NCBI GenBank assembly: GCA_910587235.1
Contig: CAJUKD010000003.1
Location: 62,001-126,000 of the forward strand
Length of the DNA: 64,000 bases
Direction: 5' to 3'
DNA from: an uncultured Muribaculaceae bacterium
GTDB taxonomy: Bacteria > Bacteroidota > Bacteroidia > Bacteroidales > Muribaculaceae
Part shown: piece by piece, positions 7,511-17,302 of the stretch
Numbering within the stretch: position 1 is the first letter of the stretch
How the letters are laid out: every line of letters begins with the position of its first letter
Notes under the pieces: generated by a model
Databases searched by the model: none
What the model saw: only the letters and a program-made list of their open reading frames with translations
Told to the model about the DNA's origin: nothing
Program-made: the position numbers and the translations under genes

Positions 7511-8899
7511 ATGAACGTTACACTTGAAAAGACAAACGACCTCGAAGGTAAACTGACCGTGGCCGTCGAAGAAGCGGACTACGCTGAAAAAGTCAAGGCA
7601 TCACTTAAGAAAATCGGACAGACCCGCGATATTCCCGGTTTCCGTAAAGGCCATATCGACATGAACCAGCTCCGCAAGCGCTTCGGAAAGATGGTCAAGA
7701 GCGATGTGCTCAACGAAACAGTCTACGACGCCGTGATCAAATATATTGTCGACAACAAGCTTGAAATCCTCGGCCAGCCCCTGCCGGTCGACGTAAAGGA
7801 AATCAATCTTGACGAGAAAGACTATACTTTTGAATATGAAATCGGTTTCGCTCCCGAACTTGACATCAAGATCGACAAGAGCGTTACACTTCCTTTCTAT
7901 AATATAGCCGTTGAAGACCACATGGTGGCCGAACAGGACGAAGAACTCCGTCGTCGTAACGGTGAACGTGTAAACGTGGAACTTTACGAGGATCGTGCGC
8001 TTGTGAAAGGCGTTCTCCGCGAACTCGATGCCGAAGGTAATTCCAAGGCAGAAGGCGTTGTGGTCGAAGACGGCATTGTCGGTCCTTTTACTTTCAAGGA
8101 CAAGGACGAGGCTGCAAAATTCGAAGGCAAGAAAGTAGGGGAAACCGTAGTTTTCAACCCCTTCAAAGCCTGCGAAGGCAACGAAGCCGAAATGGCCTCG
8201 ATGCTTCATGTAAACCGCGACGAAGTGGAAGCACACAATGGCGATTTTGCTTTTGAAATCAAAGAAATGCTTGCCGTGCGTCTTGCCGAGCACAATCAGG
8301 CTTTCTATGACGCTGTATTCGGCGCCGGCGTGGTGACCGACGAGGCTCAGTACGATCAAAAGGTTCGCGAAGGCATTGCACAGGCTCTTCAGCCCAACAG
8401 CGCCAATCTTTTCCAGCGTCAGGCAGAGGACTATCTGATGGCTACATACGGCGACATGAAGCTTCCCGTGGCTTTCCTTGAAAAACTGATGGAGCGCCGC
8501 AAGGAAGACGGTGAAACCCTCTCGGCTGAAGAAATGGTCAAGCAGGCTACTCCCTCGCTCAAGTGGGATCTGATCGAGAACAAAGTTGCATCACTTCTTG
8601 AAGTCAAGGTTACGGAGGAAGATGTGAAGACTCTCGCCCACAATATGGCGGCGTCGACTCTGATGCAGTATGGCATGACACAGCTTGGCGACGAAATGGT
8701 AGACTACTATGCTAACAATATCCTTCAGGACAAGCAGCAGCGCGAGCGTATCGCACGCCAGGCTTTCGTGCAGCAGATGTTCGGCAAGCTCCATGCGGCT
8801 GTAAGTCTTGATGAAAAGACCGTTACACTCGACGAGTTCCGCAATCTCGTGGCTTCGCTGAGCAACGACTCCGGTGAAACCGAAGCCGCAGCGGAATAA
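7511..8899 (+). CDS. tig: Trigger factor, ribosome-associated chaperone (462 aa)
   Basis: The N-terminal ribosome-binding signature GFRKGHIDMNQLRKRFGK (about residues 44-60) is that of trigger factor, which docks at the ribosome exit tunnel and shields nascent chains. The middle region corresponds to the degenerate prolyl-isomerase domain of Bacteroidetes trigger factors. The C-terminal helical arms fill residues 250-440, and the tail is acidic (SNDSGETEAAAE). The clpP and clpX genes follow on the same strand, the classic tig-clpP-clpX order. However, a hairpin at 8924-8966 and a separate promoter at 9021-9052 allow clpP to be transcribed independently. Confidence 0.95.
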   Translation: MNVTLEKTNDLEGKLTVAVEEADYAEKVKASLKKIGQTRDIPGFRKGHIDMNQLRKRFGKMVKSDVLNETVYDAVIKYIVDNKLEILGQPLPVDVKEINLDEKDYTFEYEIGFAPELDIKIDKSVTLPFYNIAVEDHMVAEQDEELRRRNGERVNVELYEDRALVKGVLRELDAEGNSKAEGVVVEDGIVGPFTFKDKDEAAKFEGKKVGETVVFNPFKACEGNEAEMASMLHVNRDEVEAHNGDFAFEIKEMLAVRLAEHNQAFYDAVFGAGVVTDEAQYDQKVREGIAQALQPNSANLFQRQAEDYLMATYGDMKLPVAFLEKLMERRKEDGETLSAEEMVKQATPSLKWDLIENKVASLLEVKVTEEDVKTLAHNMAASTLMQYGMTQLGDEMVDYYANNILQDKQQRERIARQAFVQQMFGKLHAAVSLDEKTVTLDEFRNLVASLSNDSGETEAAAE

Positions 8900-8923
8900 T
8901 AAACGATATCGATACAGGCTAAT

Positions 8924-8966
8924 AACTGCCGGAAGCGGCGCGGAATATCCGCCGTTTCCGGCAGTT
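8924..8966 (+). terminator. Hairpin after tig
   Basis: AACTGCCGGAA (8924-8934) pairs with TTCCGGCAGTT (8956-8966), with further inner pairing of CGGCG. It sits 25 bp after the tig stop. The following T-run is weak, so termination may be partial. Confidence 0.6.
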
Positions 8967-9020
8967 GCCGTTAAAATGCCGCATGTTTTTATCCGTAATT
9001 GATAAAAAGAAAAATCTTGT

Positions 9021-9052
9021 TTTGCACAACTCAAAAAAAATGCCTAATTTTG
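9021..9052 (+). promoter_or_regulatory. clpP promoter (-33/-7)
   Basis: TTTG at 9021-9024, a 20-bp spacer and TAATTTTG at 9045-9052 precede the clpP ATG by 31 bp. This gives clpP-clpX its own promoter apart from tig. Confidence 0.72.
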
Positions 9053-9083
9053 ATTGAGATTAAAATAAACAGATTTGAAATAT

Positions 9084-9788
9084 ATGAACGAAAAAGATTT
9101 TCGTAACTACGCGGTTCATCACCTCAACATGAACGGTCATGCTCTCGACCACTACACATCCGTAGTGTCGCGACAGGCTGCTCCGTTGGCTGCTTCCGCA
9201 TCTTACATCAACCCCAGCATCATAGAAGAGCGTCAGCTCAACGTCGCCCAGATGGATGTCTTCTCCAGGCTTATGATGGACCGCATCATATTCCTCGGGA
9301 CTGAGGTTAACGATTATACAGCCAATGTCATTCAGGCACAGCTCCTTTACCTCGATTCTGCCGATCCCGGCAAGGATGTGTCCATATATATAAATTCTCC
9401 CGGTGGCTCGGTCTATGCCGGTCTTGGGATATATGACACCATGCAGTACATCTCCAGCGATGTCACTACTATATGCACCGGAATTGCCGCCTCTATGGCT
9501 GCCGTTCTGCTTGTTGCAGGCGAAAAAGGCAAGCGTTTCGCGCTCAGGCATTCGCGTGTGATGATTCATCAGCCTATGGGCGGAGCGCAGGGGCAGGCAT
9601 CGGATATCGAAATTACCGCACGTGAGATCAAGAAACTGAAATCGGAACTCTACAACATAATTTCCGACCATTCCGGTCAGCCTTTTGAAAAGGTCGAGCG
9701 CGACTCCGACCGCGACTATTGGATGACCGCCGACGAAGCATGCGAGTACGGCATGATCGACAAAGTACTCGTAAAGGCTAAACACTGA
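9084..9788 (+). CDS. clpP: ATP-dependent Clp protease proteolytic subunit (234 aa)
   Basis: The serine nucleophile lies in [11 protein letters not shown], the catalytic histidine in VMIHQPMGG, and the acid in [11 protein letters not shown] near the C-terminus. The protein forms the two-ring 14-mer peptidase chamber that degrades proteins fed by ClpX. ATG at 9084 is preferred over an in-frame TTG three codons upstream. The N-terminus is some 25-30 residues longer than the mature enzyme, consistent with a propeptide. clpX starts 12 bp after the stop. Confidence 0.96.
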   Translation: MNEKDFRNYAVHHLNMNGHALDHYTSVVSRQAAPLAASASYINPSIIEERQLNVAQMDVFSRLMMDRIIFLGTEVNDYTANVIQAQLLYLDSADPGKDVSIYINSPGGSVYAGLGIYDTMQYISSDVTTICTGIAASMAAVLLVAGEKGKRFALRHSRVMIHQPMGGAQGQASDIEITAREIKKLKSELYNIISDHSGQPFEKVERDSDRDYWMTADEACEYGMIDKVLVKAKH

Positions 9789-9799
9789 TATTCCTAATT

Positions 9800-11056
9800 A
9801 TGCCACGCAAAAAAAGCAACGCATGTGACTTTTGCGGCCGCACCGAGGCTCAGGGCGCGATGTTGGTTCCTTCTCCTTCTGGAACGGCAAACATCTGTGT
9901 CGATTGCGTTTCGGCTATAAGCGAGTTTCTCGGTTTTACAGCCGATGAGGCTGCGGCCGCCGGTCGCAAGAAATCCGGAGAAAAAAAAGCTTCAGAACTA
10001 AAAAAGCTGCCTAAGCCCCGGGAAATAAAAGAATTCCTTGATCAATATATCATAGGACAGGATTCGGCAAAGAAGTACCTTTCCGTAGCGGTCTACAACC
10101 ACTACAAACGTCTGTCGCAGTCGGCCGACGACGATGTTGACATAGAAAAAAGCAACATCATCATGGTAGGCCCTACAGGAACCGGAAAAACTCTGATAGC
10201 CCGCACGATAGCAAAAATGCTCGATGTCCCGTTCACGATTGTCGACGCTACAGTGCTTACGCAGGCCGGCTATGTCGGGGAAGATATAGAAAGCCTGCTG
10301 ACACGTCTGCTTCAGGTAGCCGATTACGATGTCGAGAAAGCCGAACGCGGGATAGTGTTCATCGACGAAATCGATAAGATAGCGCGTAAAGGCGACAACC
10401 CGTCGATCACACGCGACGTCAGCGGAGAAGGCGTGCAGCAAGGTTTGCTCAAGCTGCTTGAGGGTTCGATTGTGAACGTTCCGCCGCAAGGAGGCCGCAA
10501 GCATCCCGAACAGCGTATGATTCCTGTCGATACAAAGAATATTCTTTTTATCTGCGGAGGCGCATTCGACGGCATTGAGCAGGCTATAGCTCACCGCTTG
10601 AATTCCACTTTCGTGGGATTCTCCACCGATTCCCGTACCCGACGTGTCGAACGCGAGCGGCTTATAAGCCATGTAGCCCCTCAGGATCTCAAGACATTCG
10701 GGCTTATCCCTGAAATAATAGGTCGTCTGCCTGTGCTTACACACCTGCAGCCGCTCGATCGTGAAGCTTTACGCCGCATCCTGACAGAGCCTAAGAACGC
10801 TATAGTACGCCAGTATGTGAAACTTTTTGATATGGACGGTGTAAAGCTGACATTTGAGGACGATGCTCTGGACTACATAGTCGACAAGGCCATTGAATTC
10901 AAACTCGGTGCGCGAGGCTTGCGTTCCATTGTGGAAACCATAATGATGGAAGCTATGTTCGATATACCGGGCAAGAAAGCACGCGAATTTACGGTAAGCC
11001 GCGAATATGCCGCCGGCCGTCTTGAGGAGGAGCATTTCGATGCCTCGGCTATCTGA
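9800..11056 (+). CDS. clpX: ATP-dependent Clp protease ATP-binding subunit ClpX (418 aa)
   Basis: An N-terminal C4 zinc-binding domain ([11 protein letters not shown] and ICVDCV, residues 8-37) is followed by the AAA+ module. That has Walker [10 protein letters not shown] (about 123), Walker [10 protein letters not shown], the pore loop GYVGED, sensor segment [11 protein letters not shown] and the C-terminal small domain. ClpX unfolds substrates and threads them into ClpP, whose gene lies 12 bp upstream. Length is normal. Confidence 0.97.
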   Translation: MPRKKSNACDFCGRTEAQGAMLVPSPSGTANICVDCVSAISEFLGFTADEAAAAGRKKSGEKKASELKKLPKPREIKEFLDQYIIGQDSAKKYLSVAVYNHYKRLSQSADDDVDIEKSNIIMVGPTGTGKTLIARTIAKMLDVPFTIVDATVLTQAGYVGEDIESLLTRLLQVADYDVEKAERGIVFIDEIDKIARKGDNPSITRDVSGEGVQQGLLKLLEGSIVNVPPQGGRKHPEQRMIPVDTKNILFICGGAFDGIEQAIAHRLNSTFVGFSTDSRTRRVERERLISHVAPQDLKTFGLIPEIIGRLPVLTHLQPLDREALRRILTEPKNAIVRQYVKLFDMDGVKLTFEDDALDYIVDKAIEFKLGARGLRSIVETIMMEAMFDIPGKKAREFTVSREYAAGRLEEEHFDASAI

Positions 11057-11168
11057 ATTAAATCGATTCAAAAACTTATAGTATATAACTGAAAAAGAAA
11101 AATCCTCGAAGTCAGCATATATCCAATCAAGCTAATCAATACTCTCCTTTAACCAATCTCCCCTTACC

Positions 11169-13370
11169 ATGCAAAGCACTGACTGCATCAATCCTAAAGC
11201 CGGCACACTTTCCGAGGCGCTGAAACATCATTTCGGTTTCGATAAATTCAAAGGAAACCAGGAGCAGATAATACTTAATCTGCTCAACGGGCGCGACACA
11301 TTTGTCATTATGCCGACAGGTGGCGGAAAGTCGTTGTGCTATCAGCTTCCGGCTCTGATGCTTAGTGGTACGGCGATTGTAATCTCTCCATTGATTGCCT
11401 TGATGAAAAATCAGGTCGATTCGGTGCGCAATATAAGCGACAGCGACCATGTGGCCCACTTCCTGAATTCCTCCTTGACCAAATCGGCCATCGATCAGGT
11501 GAAGAGTGATATAGCCTCGGGACGCACGAAATTGCTCTATGTAGCTCCTGAATCTCTGACAAAAGAGGACAATATCGAATTTCTCAAGACAGTTCCCATC
11601 TCTTTCTATGCCGTCGACGAGGCTCATTGCATATCGGAATGGGGGCACGACTTTCGCCCTGAATACCGGCGCATCCGTCCTATCATAAACGAAATAGGAC
11701 AGAAGCCGTTGATAGCCCTTACGGCCACAGCAACGCCTAAAGTGCAGCACGATATCCAGAAAAATCTGGGAATGAACGATGCTGCCGTGTTCAAATCCTC
11801 GTTCAACAGGCCGAATCTCTATTATGAAATTCGCCCTAAGACATCGTCGATCGACCACGATATAATCCGTTTCATCAAGCAGAACAGCGGAAAATCAGGA
11901 ATTATATATTGTCTGAGCCGTAAAAAGGTCGAGGAACTGGCCGAACTGCTGCAGGTGAACAATATAAAGGCGCTGGCATATCATGCGGGAATGGATGCGA
12001 CGACACGTGCGGCTAATCAGGACGCTTTCCTGCTTGAAAGCATCGATGTTATTGTCGCTACCATTGCTTTCGGAATGGGTATTGACAAGCCCGATGTGCG
12101 TTTCGTGATCCATTACGACATGCCAAAGTCGCTTGAAGGGTATTATCAGGAAACAGGCCGGAGCGGACGCGATGGAGGTGAAGGTGTCTGCATCACGTTC
12201 TATGCCCGAAAGGATTTGCAGAAGATGGAAAAATTCATGCAGGGCAAGCCTGTGGCCGAACAGGAAATAGGACGTCAGCTCCTGGCTGAAACGGCATACT
12301 ATGCCGAGTCGTCGGTATGCCGGCGGCGTTCGCTTCTCCATTATTTCGGCGAAGCATATGAGGAAGAGAATTGCGGGAACTGCGACAACTGTCTTAACAC
12401 AAGAAAAAAAGTGGAAGCGAAAGATGATTTGTCAGCGGCTCTTGAAACAATAGCCGCGCTTAAAGAAAAATTCAAAACTGAATATATAATAGACATGATG
12501 TTGGGTAAAGAAAACTCCGACATCAAGTCATACGGCCACGACGGGCTGGAAGTGTTCGGCTCTGCCGAAGGTTCCGATGCTCAGCATCTAAATGCTGTGA
12601 TCCGCCAGGCAATACTCGAAGGATATATCGAACGTGGCATAGAGAATTATGGCATACTCCGTATCACAGACAAGGGGCGTGCATTTTTGAAGCATCCTAA
12701 ATCATTCAGGATAGTGGAGGATGGCGATTTTGCAGAAGAAGAGGAAGAGCCGATTGTAAAAGGCGGTTCGGCTTGTGCCGCGGATCCCGAACTCTATGCC
12801 ATCCTGACAGCTTTGCGCAAAAGGATAGCCTCTGACAATAAACTGCCGCCTTATGTGATCTTTCAGGATCCGTCTATCGAGGCCATGGCCACCTCGTATC
12901 CCATAACCGTCGACGAACTGCTGAACATTCCGGGTGTGGGTTCGGGCAAAGCCAACCGTTACGGTGAAGCTTTCGTGAAGGTCATACGCACCTATGTGGA
13001 GGAGAAGGAAATCGAACGTCCTGAGGATTTGCGTGTGCGCAGCGTGGCAAACAAAAGCAAACTTAAGATCTCCATAATTCAGGCTATCGACCGCAAGATC
13101 GACCTGAACGAGATTGCCGTGTCGAATGGCATAGACTTCGACCAGCTCCTCGACGAAATAGAAGCCATCGTAAATGCCGGTACACGTATAAACATCTCTT
13201 ATTTTATAGATGAAATAATCGATCCTGAGGATCAGAAAGATATTTTTGACTTTTTCAGGACTCAGGAAACCGACAATCTCGACGAGGCATACGCCGAGTT
13301 GTGTCCCGACTATTCGGAAGAGGAAGTGCGTCTTGTGCGTGTGAAATTCCTTTCGGAACTCGGTAACTGA
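11169..13370 (+). CDS. recQ: ATP-dependent DNA helicase RecQ (733 aa)
   Basis: SF2 helicase motifs are clear: Walker A TGGGKSLCYQLPA (about residue 50), DEAHCISEWGHDFRPEY, and motif VI in QETGRSGRDG. The RecQ-specific zinc site (CRRRSLLHYF through CGNCDNC) and a winged-helix region follow. An HRDC domain lies at about residues 528-600 (IPGVGSGKANRYGEAF). A further roughly 100-residue C-terminal helical extension resembles the HTH_40-type tail found in Bacteroidetes RecQ. It unwinds recombination and repair intermediates. It follows clpX by 112 bp. Confidence 0.95.
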   Translation: MQSTDCINPKAGTLSEALKHHFGFDKFKGNQEQIILNLLNGRDTFVIMPTGGGKSLCYQLPALMLSGTAIVISPLIALMKNQVDSVRNISDSDHVAHFLNSSLTKSAIDQVKSDIASGRTKLLYVAPESLTKEDNIEFLKTVPISFYAVDEAHCISEWGHDFRPEYRRIRPIINEIGQKPLIALTATATPKVQHDIQKNLGMNDAAVFKSSFNRPNLYYEIRPKTSSIDHDIIRFIKQNSGKSGIIYCLSRKKVEELAELLQVNNIKALAYHAGMDATTRAANQDAFLLESIDVIVATIAFGMGIDKPDVRFVIHYDMPKSLEGYYQETGRSGRDGGEGVCITFYARKDLQKMEKFMQGKPVAEQEIGRQLLAETAYYAESSVCRRRSLLHYFGEAYEEENCGNCDNCLNTRKKVEAKDDLSAALETIAALKEKFKTEYIIDMMLGKENSDIKSYGHDGLEVFGSAEGSDAQHLNAVIRQAILEGYIERGIENYGILRITDKGRAFLKHPKSFRIVEDGDFAEEEEEPIVKGGSACAADPELYAILTALRKRIASDNKLPPYVIFQDPSIEAMATSYPITVDELLNIPGVGSGKANRYGEAFVKVIRTYVEEKEIERPEDLRVRSVANKSKLKISIIQAIDRKIDLNEIAVSNGIDFDQLLDEIEAIVNAGTRINISYFIDEIIDPEDQKDIFDFFRTQETDNLDEAYAELCPDYSEEEVRLVRVKFLSELGN

Positions 13371-13413
13371 TTTTTTTGTGTAGCCTGTAAAAAACGCACT
13401 GATTTTACTTTCC

Positions 13414-14844
13414 ATGGGTATAGATACTCTGAAACAATTATACACCGATTATGTCGGCACTGAGCCGGCTGCCATCGACGAATTGCCTTCATCAGGCTCG
13501 AACCGACGCTATTTCCGCCTTTCAGGCGCCGATAGCCTTATCGGAGTGCTGGGCACCTCGCAGCAGGAAAACGAGGCCTTTATCTACATGGCACGTCATT
13601 TCGCGTCGAAAGGTCTGCCTGTACCGGAAGTCCTTGCTGTCAGCTCCGACTCGATGGTCTATCTGCAGAACGACCTTGGCGATACACTCCTTTTCAACGC
13701 TATTGAAAAAGGTCGTCTGACCCATTCATTTTCGGTCGACGAACGCCAACTGCTGGAAAATACGGTAAGCCTGTTGCCGGATATACAGTTCGCCGGAGCC
13801 GAAGGAATGGATTTCGGAGTATGTTTCCCGACTGAGAGTTTTGACGAACGCTCGGTGATGTGGGATCTCAATTACTTCAAATACTGTTTCCTTAAAGCTA
13901 CGGGTCTTGAATTTGACGAAGACCGTCTTGAGGACGATTTTCACCGCTTGTCGGATGTGCTGATGAACGTGTCGTGCGACACATTCATGTATCGCGATTT
14001 TCAGTCGCGCAACGTGATGATAAAGGACGGACAGCCTTGGTTCATCGACTTTCAGGGTGGACGCCGCGGACCGTTCTACTACGATATCGCATCGTTTCTG
14101 TGGCAGGCAAAGGCGAATTTCCCCGACAGCCTGCGGCATGAGTTGCTTGAGGTATATCTGAAATCATTGCGCAAATATTGCAATATCGGAAGCGATGAGT
14201 TCTACTCGAACCTGCGCCACTTTGTACTATTCCGTACCCTGCAGGTGCTCGGAGCCTATGGCTTTCGCGGATATTTCGAGAAGAAACCTCATTTTATGCA
14301 GAGTGTGCCATTTGCGATAGCCAATCTGCGCGCACTCCTTGACAAGCATTATCCTGAATACCCGTATCTGACATCGATGCTCTCGCGGCTTGTCGCCATG
14401 AAGCAGTTCGAGGATATTCCCGGAAAGCGTCCTCTGGTAGTGAAAGTGATGAGTTTCGCTTATAAAAAGGGCATTCCCAATGATGCCTCAGGCAACGGTG
14501 GCGGATTTGTGTTCGACTGCCGTGCAATAAATAATCCCGGAAAATACGAACGATATAAGCCGTTCACAGGGCTTGACCGGCAGGTGCGGGAATTTCTTGT
14601 GAACGACGGAGAGGTGTTTGGCTTCCTCGACAATTGCTATTCACTTGTCGACGCAAGTGTCGCTCGCTATGTGGAGCGCGGCTTCACCAATCTGATGGTA
14701 TGCTTCGGATGTACGGGCGGACAGCATCGTTCCGTGTTCTGTGCTCAGGCCATGGCCGAACATATATTTAAGAAATTCAATGTCAAGGTCGAGCTTGTGC
14801 ACCGCGAGCAGAACATCGACCAGACTTTTGCCGTCAAAGGGTAG
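13414..14844 (+). CDS. Fusion of AmgK-like sugar kinase and RapZ C-terminal domain (476 aa)
   Basis: Residues 1 to about 330 are an aminoglycoside-phosphotransferase-fold kinase. They include GSNRRYFRL near the start, LQNDLGDTLLF, the catalytic MYRDFQSRNVMI (about 191-202) and the metal-binding WFIDFQGGRRGP. This is the pattern of AmgK, the MurNAc/GlcNAc anomeric kinase. Residues about 335-476 match the RapZ C-terminal domain: KVMSFAYKKGIP, FVFDCRAINNPG, TGLDRQVREF and the invariant GCTGGQHRS (about 430-438). The RapZ N-terminal P-loop domain is absent. In E. coli the RapZ C-terminal domain binds glucosamine-6-phosphate and RNase adaptor partners. The MurU-like gene 11 bp downstream completes an AmgK-MurU pair, suggesting MurNAc salvage to UDP-MurNAc. 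The regulatory meaning of the fusion is inferred. Confidence 0.85.
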   Translation: MGIDTLKQLYTDYVGTEPAAIDELPSSGSNRRYFRLSGADSLIGVLGTSQQENEAFIYMARHFASKGLPVPEVLAVSSDSMVYLQNDLGDTLLFNAIEKGRLTHSFSVDERQLLENTVSLLPDIQFAGAEGMDFGVCFPTESFDERSVMWDLNYFKYCFLKATGLEFDEDRLEDDFHRLSDVLMNVSCDTFMYRDFQSRNVMIKDGQPWFIDFQGGRRGPFYYDIASFLWQAKANFPDSLRHELLEVYLKSLRKYCNIGSDEFYSNLRHFVLFRTLQVLGAYGFRGYFEKKPHFMQSVPFAIANLRALLDKHYPEYPYLTSMLSRLVAMKQFEDIPGKRPLVVKVMSFAYKKGIPNDASGNGGGFVFDCRAINNPGKYERYKPFTGLDRQVREFLVNDGEVFGFLDNCYSLVDASVARYVERGFTNLMVCFGCTGGQHRSVFCAQAMAEHIFKKFNVKVELVHREQNIDQTFAVKG

Positions 14845-14855
14845 GGAACTCTCTT

Positions 14856-15665
14856 ATGAAAGCTGTGGTTTTTGCCGCAGGCATGGGCACACGCCTTAAG
14901 CCTTTCACCGACCGCCATCCCAAAGCGCTTGTGGATATTGACGGAGAGGCCATGCTCGGCCATGTATTGCTTAAAATTAAGGCGGCTGGTATTTCGGAAG
15001 TGATTGTTAACGTACATCATTTCGCATCGCAGATTGTCGATTATCTGAAAGCGAGAAACGATTTCGGAATGACCGTCCATATCAGCGATGAAAGCGCGTT
15101 GTTGCTTGACACGGGCGGCGCGCTTGCGTTGCTATATCGCCGCGGACTGCTCGAAAACTGCGACAGTGTGTTGGTGCATAATGCCGATATAATGACCGAT
15201 TTCTCCTTGCGGGATTTCAGCCGTGCTTTTGCGGTTGAAACAGGCGCTGAAGCGATGTTGCTTGTCGATTCGACGCGTTCGAGTACGCGCAAACTGCTGT
15301 TCGACCGGGACTCCATGTGCATGTGCGGATGGCAGAACGAGAACACCGGACAAATCCGTCCGGAAGGTCTGACGCCACGAAAAGCGGAAAAGTGCATGAA
15401 AGCCGCATTCGGGGGAGTACATATAATATCGGTCGGAACGTTTGCTGACATCGCGGACTATGCAGCCCGCATAGCAAAGAAAGCACCCGAAGCTGATAAT
15501 CTTGATGGAATTGTGCCATTTTCGATTACGGACTATTATATCGGGATGTGCCGAAAAAATTTTTTTTGTGCATATCAACCGGCCGAAGCCTACCGTTGGT
15601 TTGACGTGGGACGTCCCGAGTCCCTTGAAAAAGCACGGAAGGCATTTGCAAAAAGTCGGAACTAA
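14856..15665 (+). CDS. MurU-like sugar-1-phosphate nucleotidyltransferase (269 aa)
   Basis: The nucleotide-binding motif GMGTRLKPFTDRHPKALVDI occupies residues 9-28, followed by LDTGGALALL and HNADIMTDFSL with the metal-binding aspartate. This is the nucleotidyl-transferase fold of MurU, RmlA and ManC. Its position directly after an AmgK-like kinase makes N-acetylmuramate-1-phosphate uridylyltransferase the best reading. Glucose-1-phosphate or mannose-1-phosphate transfer cannot be excluded by sequence alone. The last 4 bp overlap the 3' end of coaE on the other strand. Confidence 0.82.
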   Translation: MKAVVFAAGMGTRLKPFTDRHPKALVDIDGEAMLGHVLLKIKAAGISEVIVNVHHFASQIVDYLKARNDFGMTVHISDESALLLDTGGALALLYRRGLLENCDSVLVHNADIMTDFSLRDFSRAFAVETGAEAMLLVDSTRSSTRKLLFDRDSMCMCGWQNENTGQIRPEGLTPRKAEKCMKAAFGGVHIISVGTFADIADYAARIAKKAPEADNLDGIVPFSITDYYIGMCRKNFFCAYQPAEAYRWFDVGRPESLEKARKAFAKSRN

Positions 15666-16267
15666 AACCGGATTTTATGTAGTAGTGCAAGCACTTGCGG
15701 CAGTACCGGTGTGGTGTTGTCGTTGATAATGTGTGCGGTCGGAGGTATTACAGCAGAGGCATCCGGCTCGAAAGTCTGTGAGGCAATGCGGGCTTCGACA
15801 TCCTCGCGGCTTAACCCGTTGCGGAGCATAACGCGGTCGATTCTCAGCGACATTGGAGCCTCGACTTCCCATACCATGTCGGCAACTTTGTTCAGCCCGC
15901 TTTGGTACAGTATAGCCGTTTCTGCAAAAAAAGGTATTCCCGGATTTGTTTTTGAAAATTCTTTGTGCCGTCGGCAGAGTTCGTCCGTCACGGCTGTATG
16001 AACTATGCTGTTGAGGCGTTGGAGAAGCTCGGGGTTTCCGAATACGGTCTTCGCAAGTATTCTGCGGTCTATCACATCGTCGCACACAGCCTTCGGGTCG
16101 ATTTCTTTGGCTATTCTTAGGCGTATGGAGGGGCTGCAGTCCATTATAAAGCGTGCTTCGCGGTCGCAGTCGAAGACTTCATGACCGAGATGTTTCAGAA
16201 TGCGGCATACGACGGACTTTCCGCTGCCTATTCCTCCGCTTATGCAGATTAATGGCGAGTGGTTCAT
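15662..16267 (-). CDS. coaE: Dephospho-CoA kinase (201 aa)
   Basis: The P-loop GGIGSGKSVVCRI (residues 11-23) and the HLGHEVFDCDREAR segment are typical of CoaE, which phosphorylates dephospho-CoA in the last step of CoA synthesis. Its start overlaps the end of the YbbR-domain gene by 4 bp, so it is translationally linked and is the last gene of the nusB-yajC-ybbR-coaE block. Confidence 0.94.
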   Translation of the reverse strand: MNHSPLICISGGIGSGKSVVCRILKHLGHEVFDCDREARFIMDCSPSIRLRIAKEIDPKAVCDDVIDRRILAKTVFGNPELLQRLNSIVHTAVTDELCRRHKEFSKTNPGIPFFAETAILYQSGLNKVADMVWEVEAPMSLRIDRVMLRNGLSREDVEARIASQTFEPDASAVIPPTAHIINDNTTPVLPQVLALLHKIRF

Positions 16268-17244
16268 AGACGTTCGATTATATATTCTGCGCTGTCGGCC
16301 GAGAGCCTTACGTTCTGTAGATTGTCGGGAACGTCGCTCAGGCGTAGCTTCACTTTCTTGCTTCCGCCGAGCAGGTTTATGCGTCTGTAGTCAGCCACTA
16401 CACGGAAGTGGGGATCGCTTGTCGTGTAAGCGCTCATCGGAACCATATAGTAGACATCGATCTGGGCGGGGAATGTGATAAGTTTTATATCGGCCGGAAC
16501 ATTGATAGGCTCGATTACGATTTTGCGGTTTTTCATTATAAGCGGCTCCACATCGAATGTGATGTCGACGCTGTCCGGAATTATACGCGCGCCCGACGGA
16601 CCGATAAGACGTACGCGTCGGGTTGTTGTCTTGTCGAGTTTTGAAAGCCTTATAGGCTCTGTGACCACGGATTCGAAATTGTCGGGAATACGCTGTCCGG
16701 GCACCACATATACTTTTGCCGTATCAGTCGAAAGCTTCGGCCGGCCGTTGAGCGAAGCCTGCGAGGCTGCTGTGACTTTATAGTCGGCTACGACAGGCAT
16801 GGCCACTCCGGGATTGGTGGTATAAGGGATGGATATGGAATCCGGATAGATAGCCGATACGCTTGTCGCGCCTGTCGACTGGCGTATCAGAGCTTTCAGT
16901 TCGGAGTTGCTCAGGTGAAGATAGTTCCCGCTGCGGTAGGCACGGAAATCGATATTGAGCGAAGGATTGCTCCCCAGGGCGAATTTGAACATCTGTGTGC
17001 CGCGTCCCCTTACGCTGACACTGAGAGCTTCCGGACCGGGATTGATGATCGTGGCGGAATCCGGCACATGGGTGATTTTTAGCGGCATACGCAAATCATA
17101 CTGTTCCTCTTCATTGAGTGAGAGCACGCTCCATAATATGGCCGATATGCTCACAAAGATGACGAATGTCAATATGTCGCGTCCGCGCGGCGTTCTGAGC
17201 GACGCGCGGACGCGATGTATTACTTGCTGAAAACTCTTTTTCAT
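16264..17244 (-). CDS. YbbR-like domain membrane protein (326 aa)
   Basis: An N-terminal membrane segment (about residues 22-42, ILTFVIFVSISAILWSVLSL) is followed by beta-rich repeats containing VSVRGRGTQMF, TNPGVAMPVVADYK and VRLIGPSGARIIPDSVDITF. These match YbbR/CdaR-type extracytoplasmic domains. In Firmicutes CdaR regulates the diadenylate cyclase. No cyclase gene is adjacent here, so the partner is unknown. It is co-transcribed with yajC upstream and coaE downstream. Confidence 0.85.
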   Translation of the reverse strand: MKKSFQQVIHRVRASLRTPRGRDILTFVIFVSISAILWSVLSLNEEEQYDLRMPLKITHVPDSATIINPGPEALSVSVRGRGTQMFKFALGSNPSLNIDFRAYRSGNYLHLSNSELKALIRQSTGATSVSAIYPDSISIPYTTNPGVAMPVVADYKVTAASQASLNGRPKLSTDTAKVYVVPGQRIPDNFESVVTEPIRLSKLDKTTTRRVRLIGPSGARIIPDSVDITFDVEPLIMKNRKIVIEPINVPADIKLITFPAQIDVYYMVPMSAYTTSDPHFRVVADYRRINLLGGSKKVKLRLSDVPDNLQNVRLSADSAEYIIERL

Positions 17245-17302
17245 GTGTCGGAGAGTTTCGGGAAAGACTAAAAGTACACCTTGCCTCTCCCGGATTCAGT
17301 AG

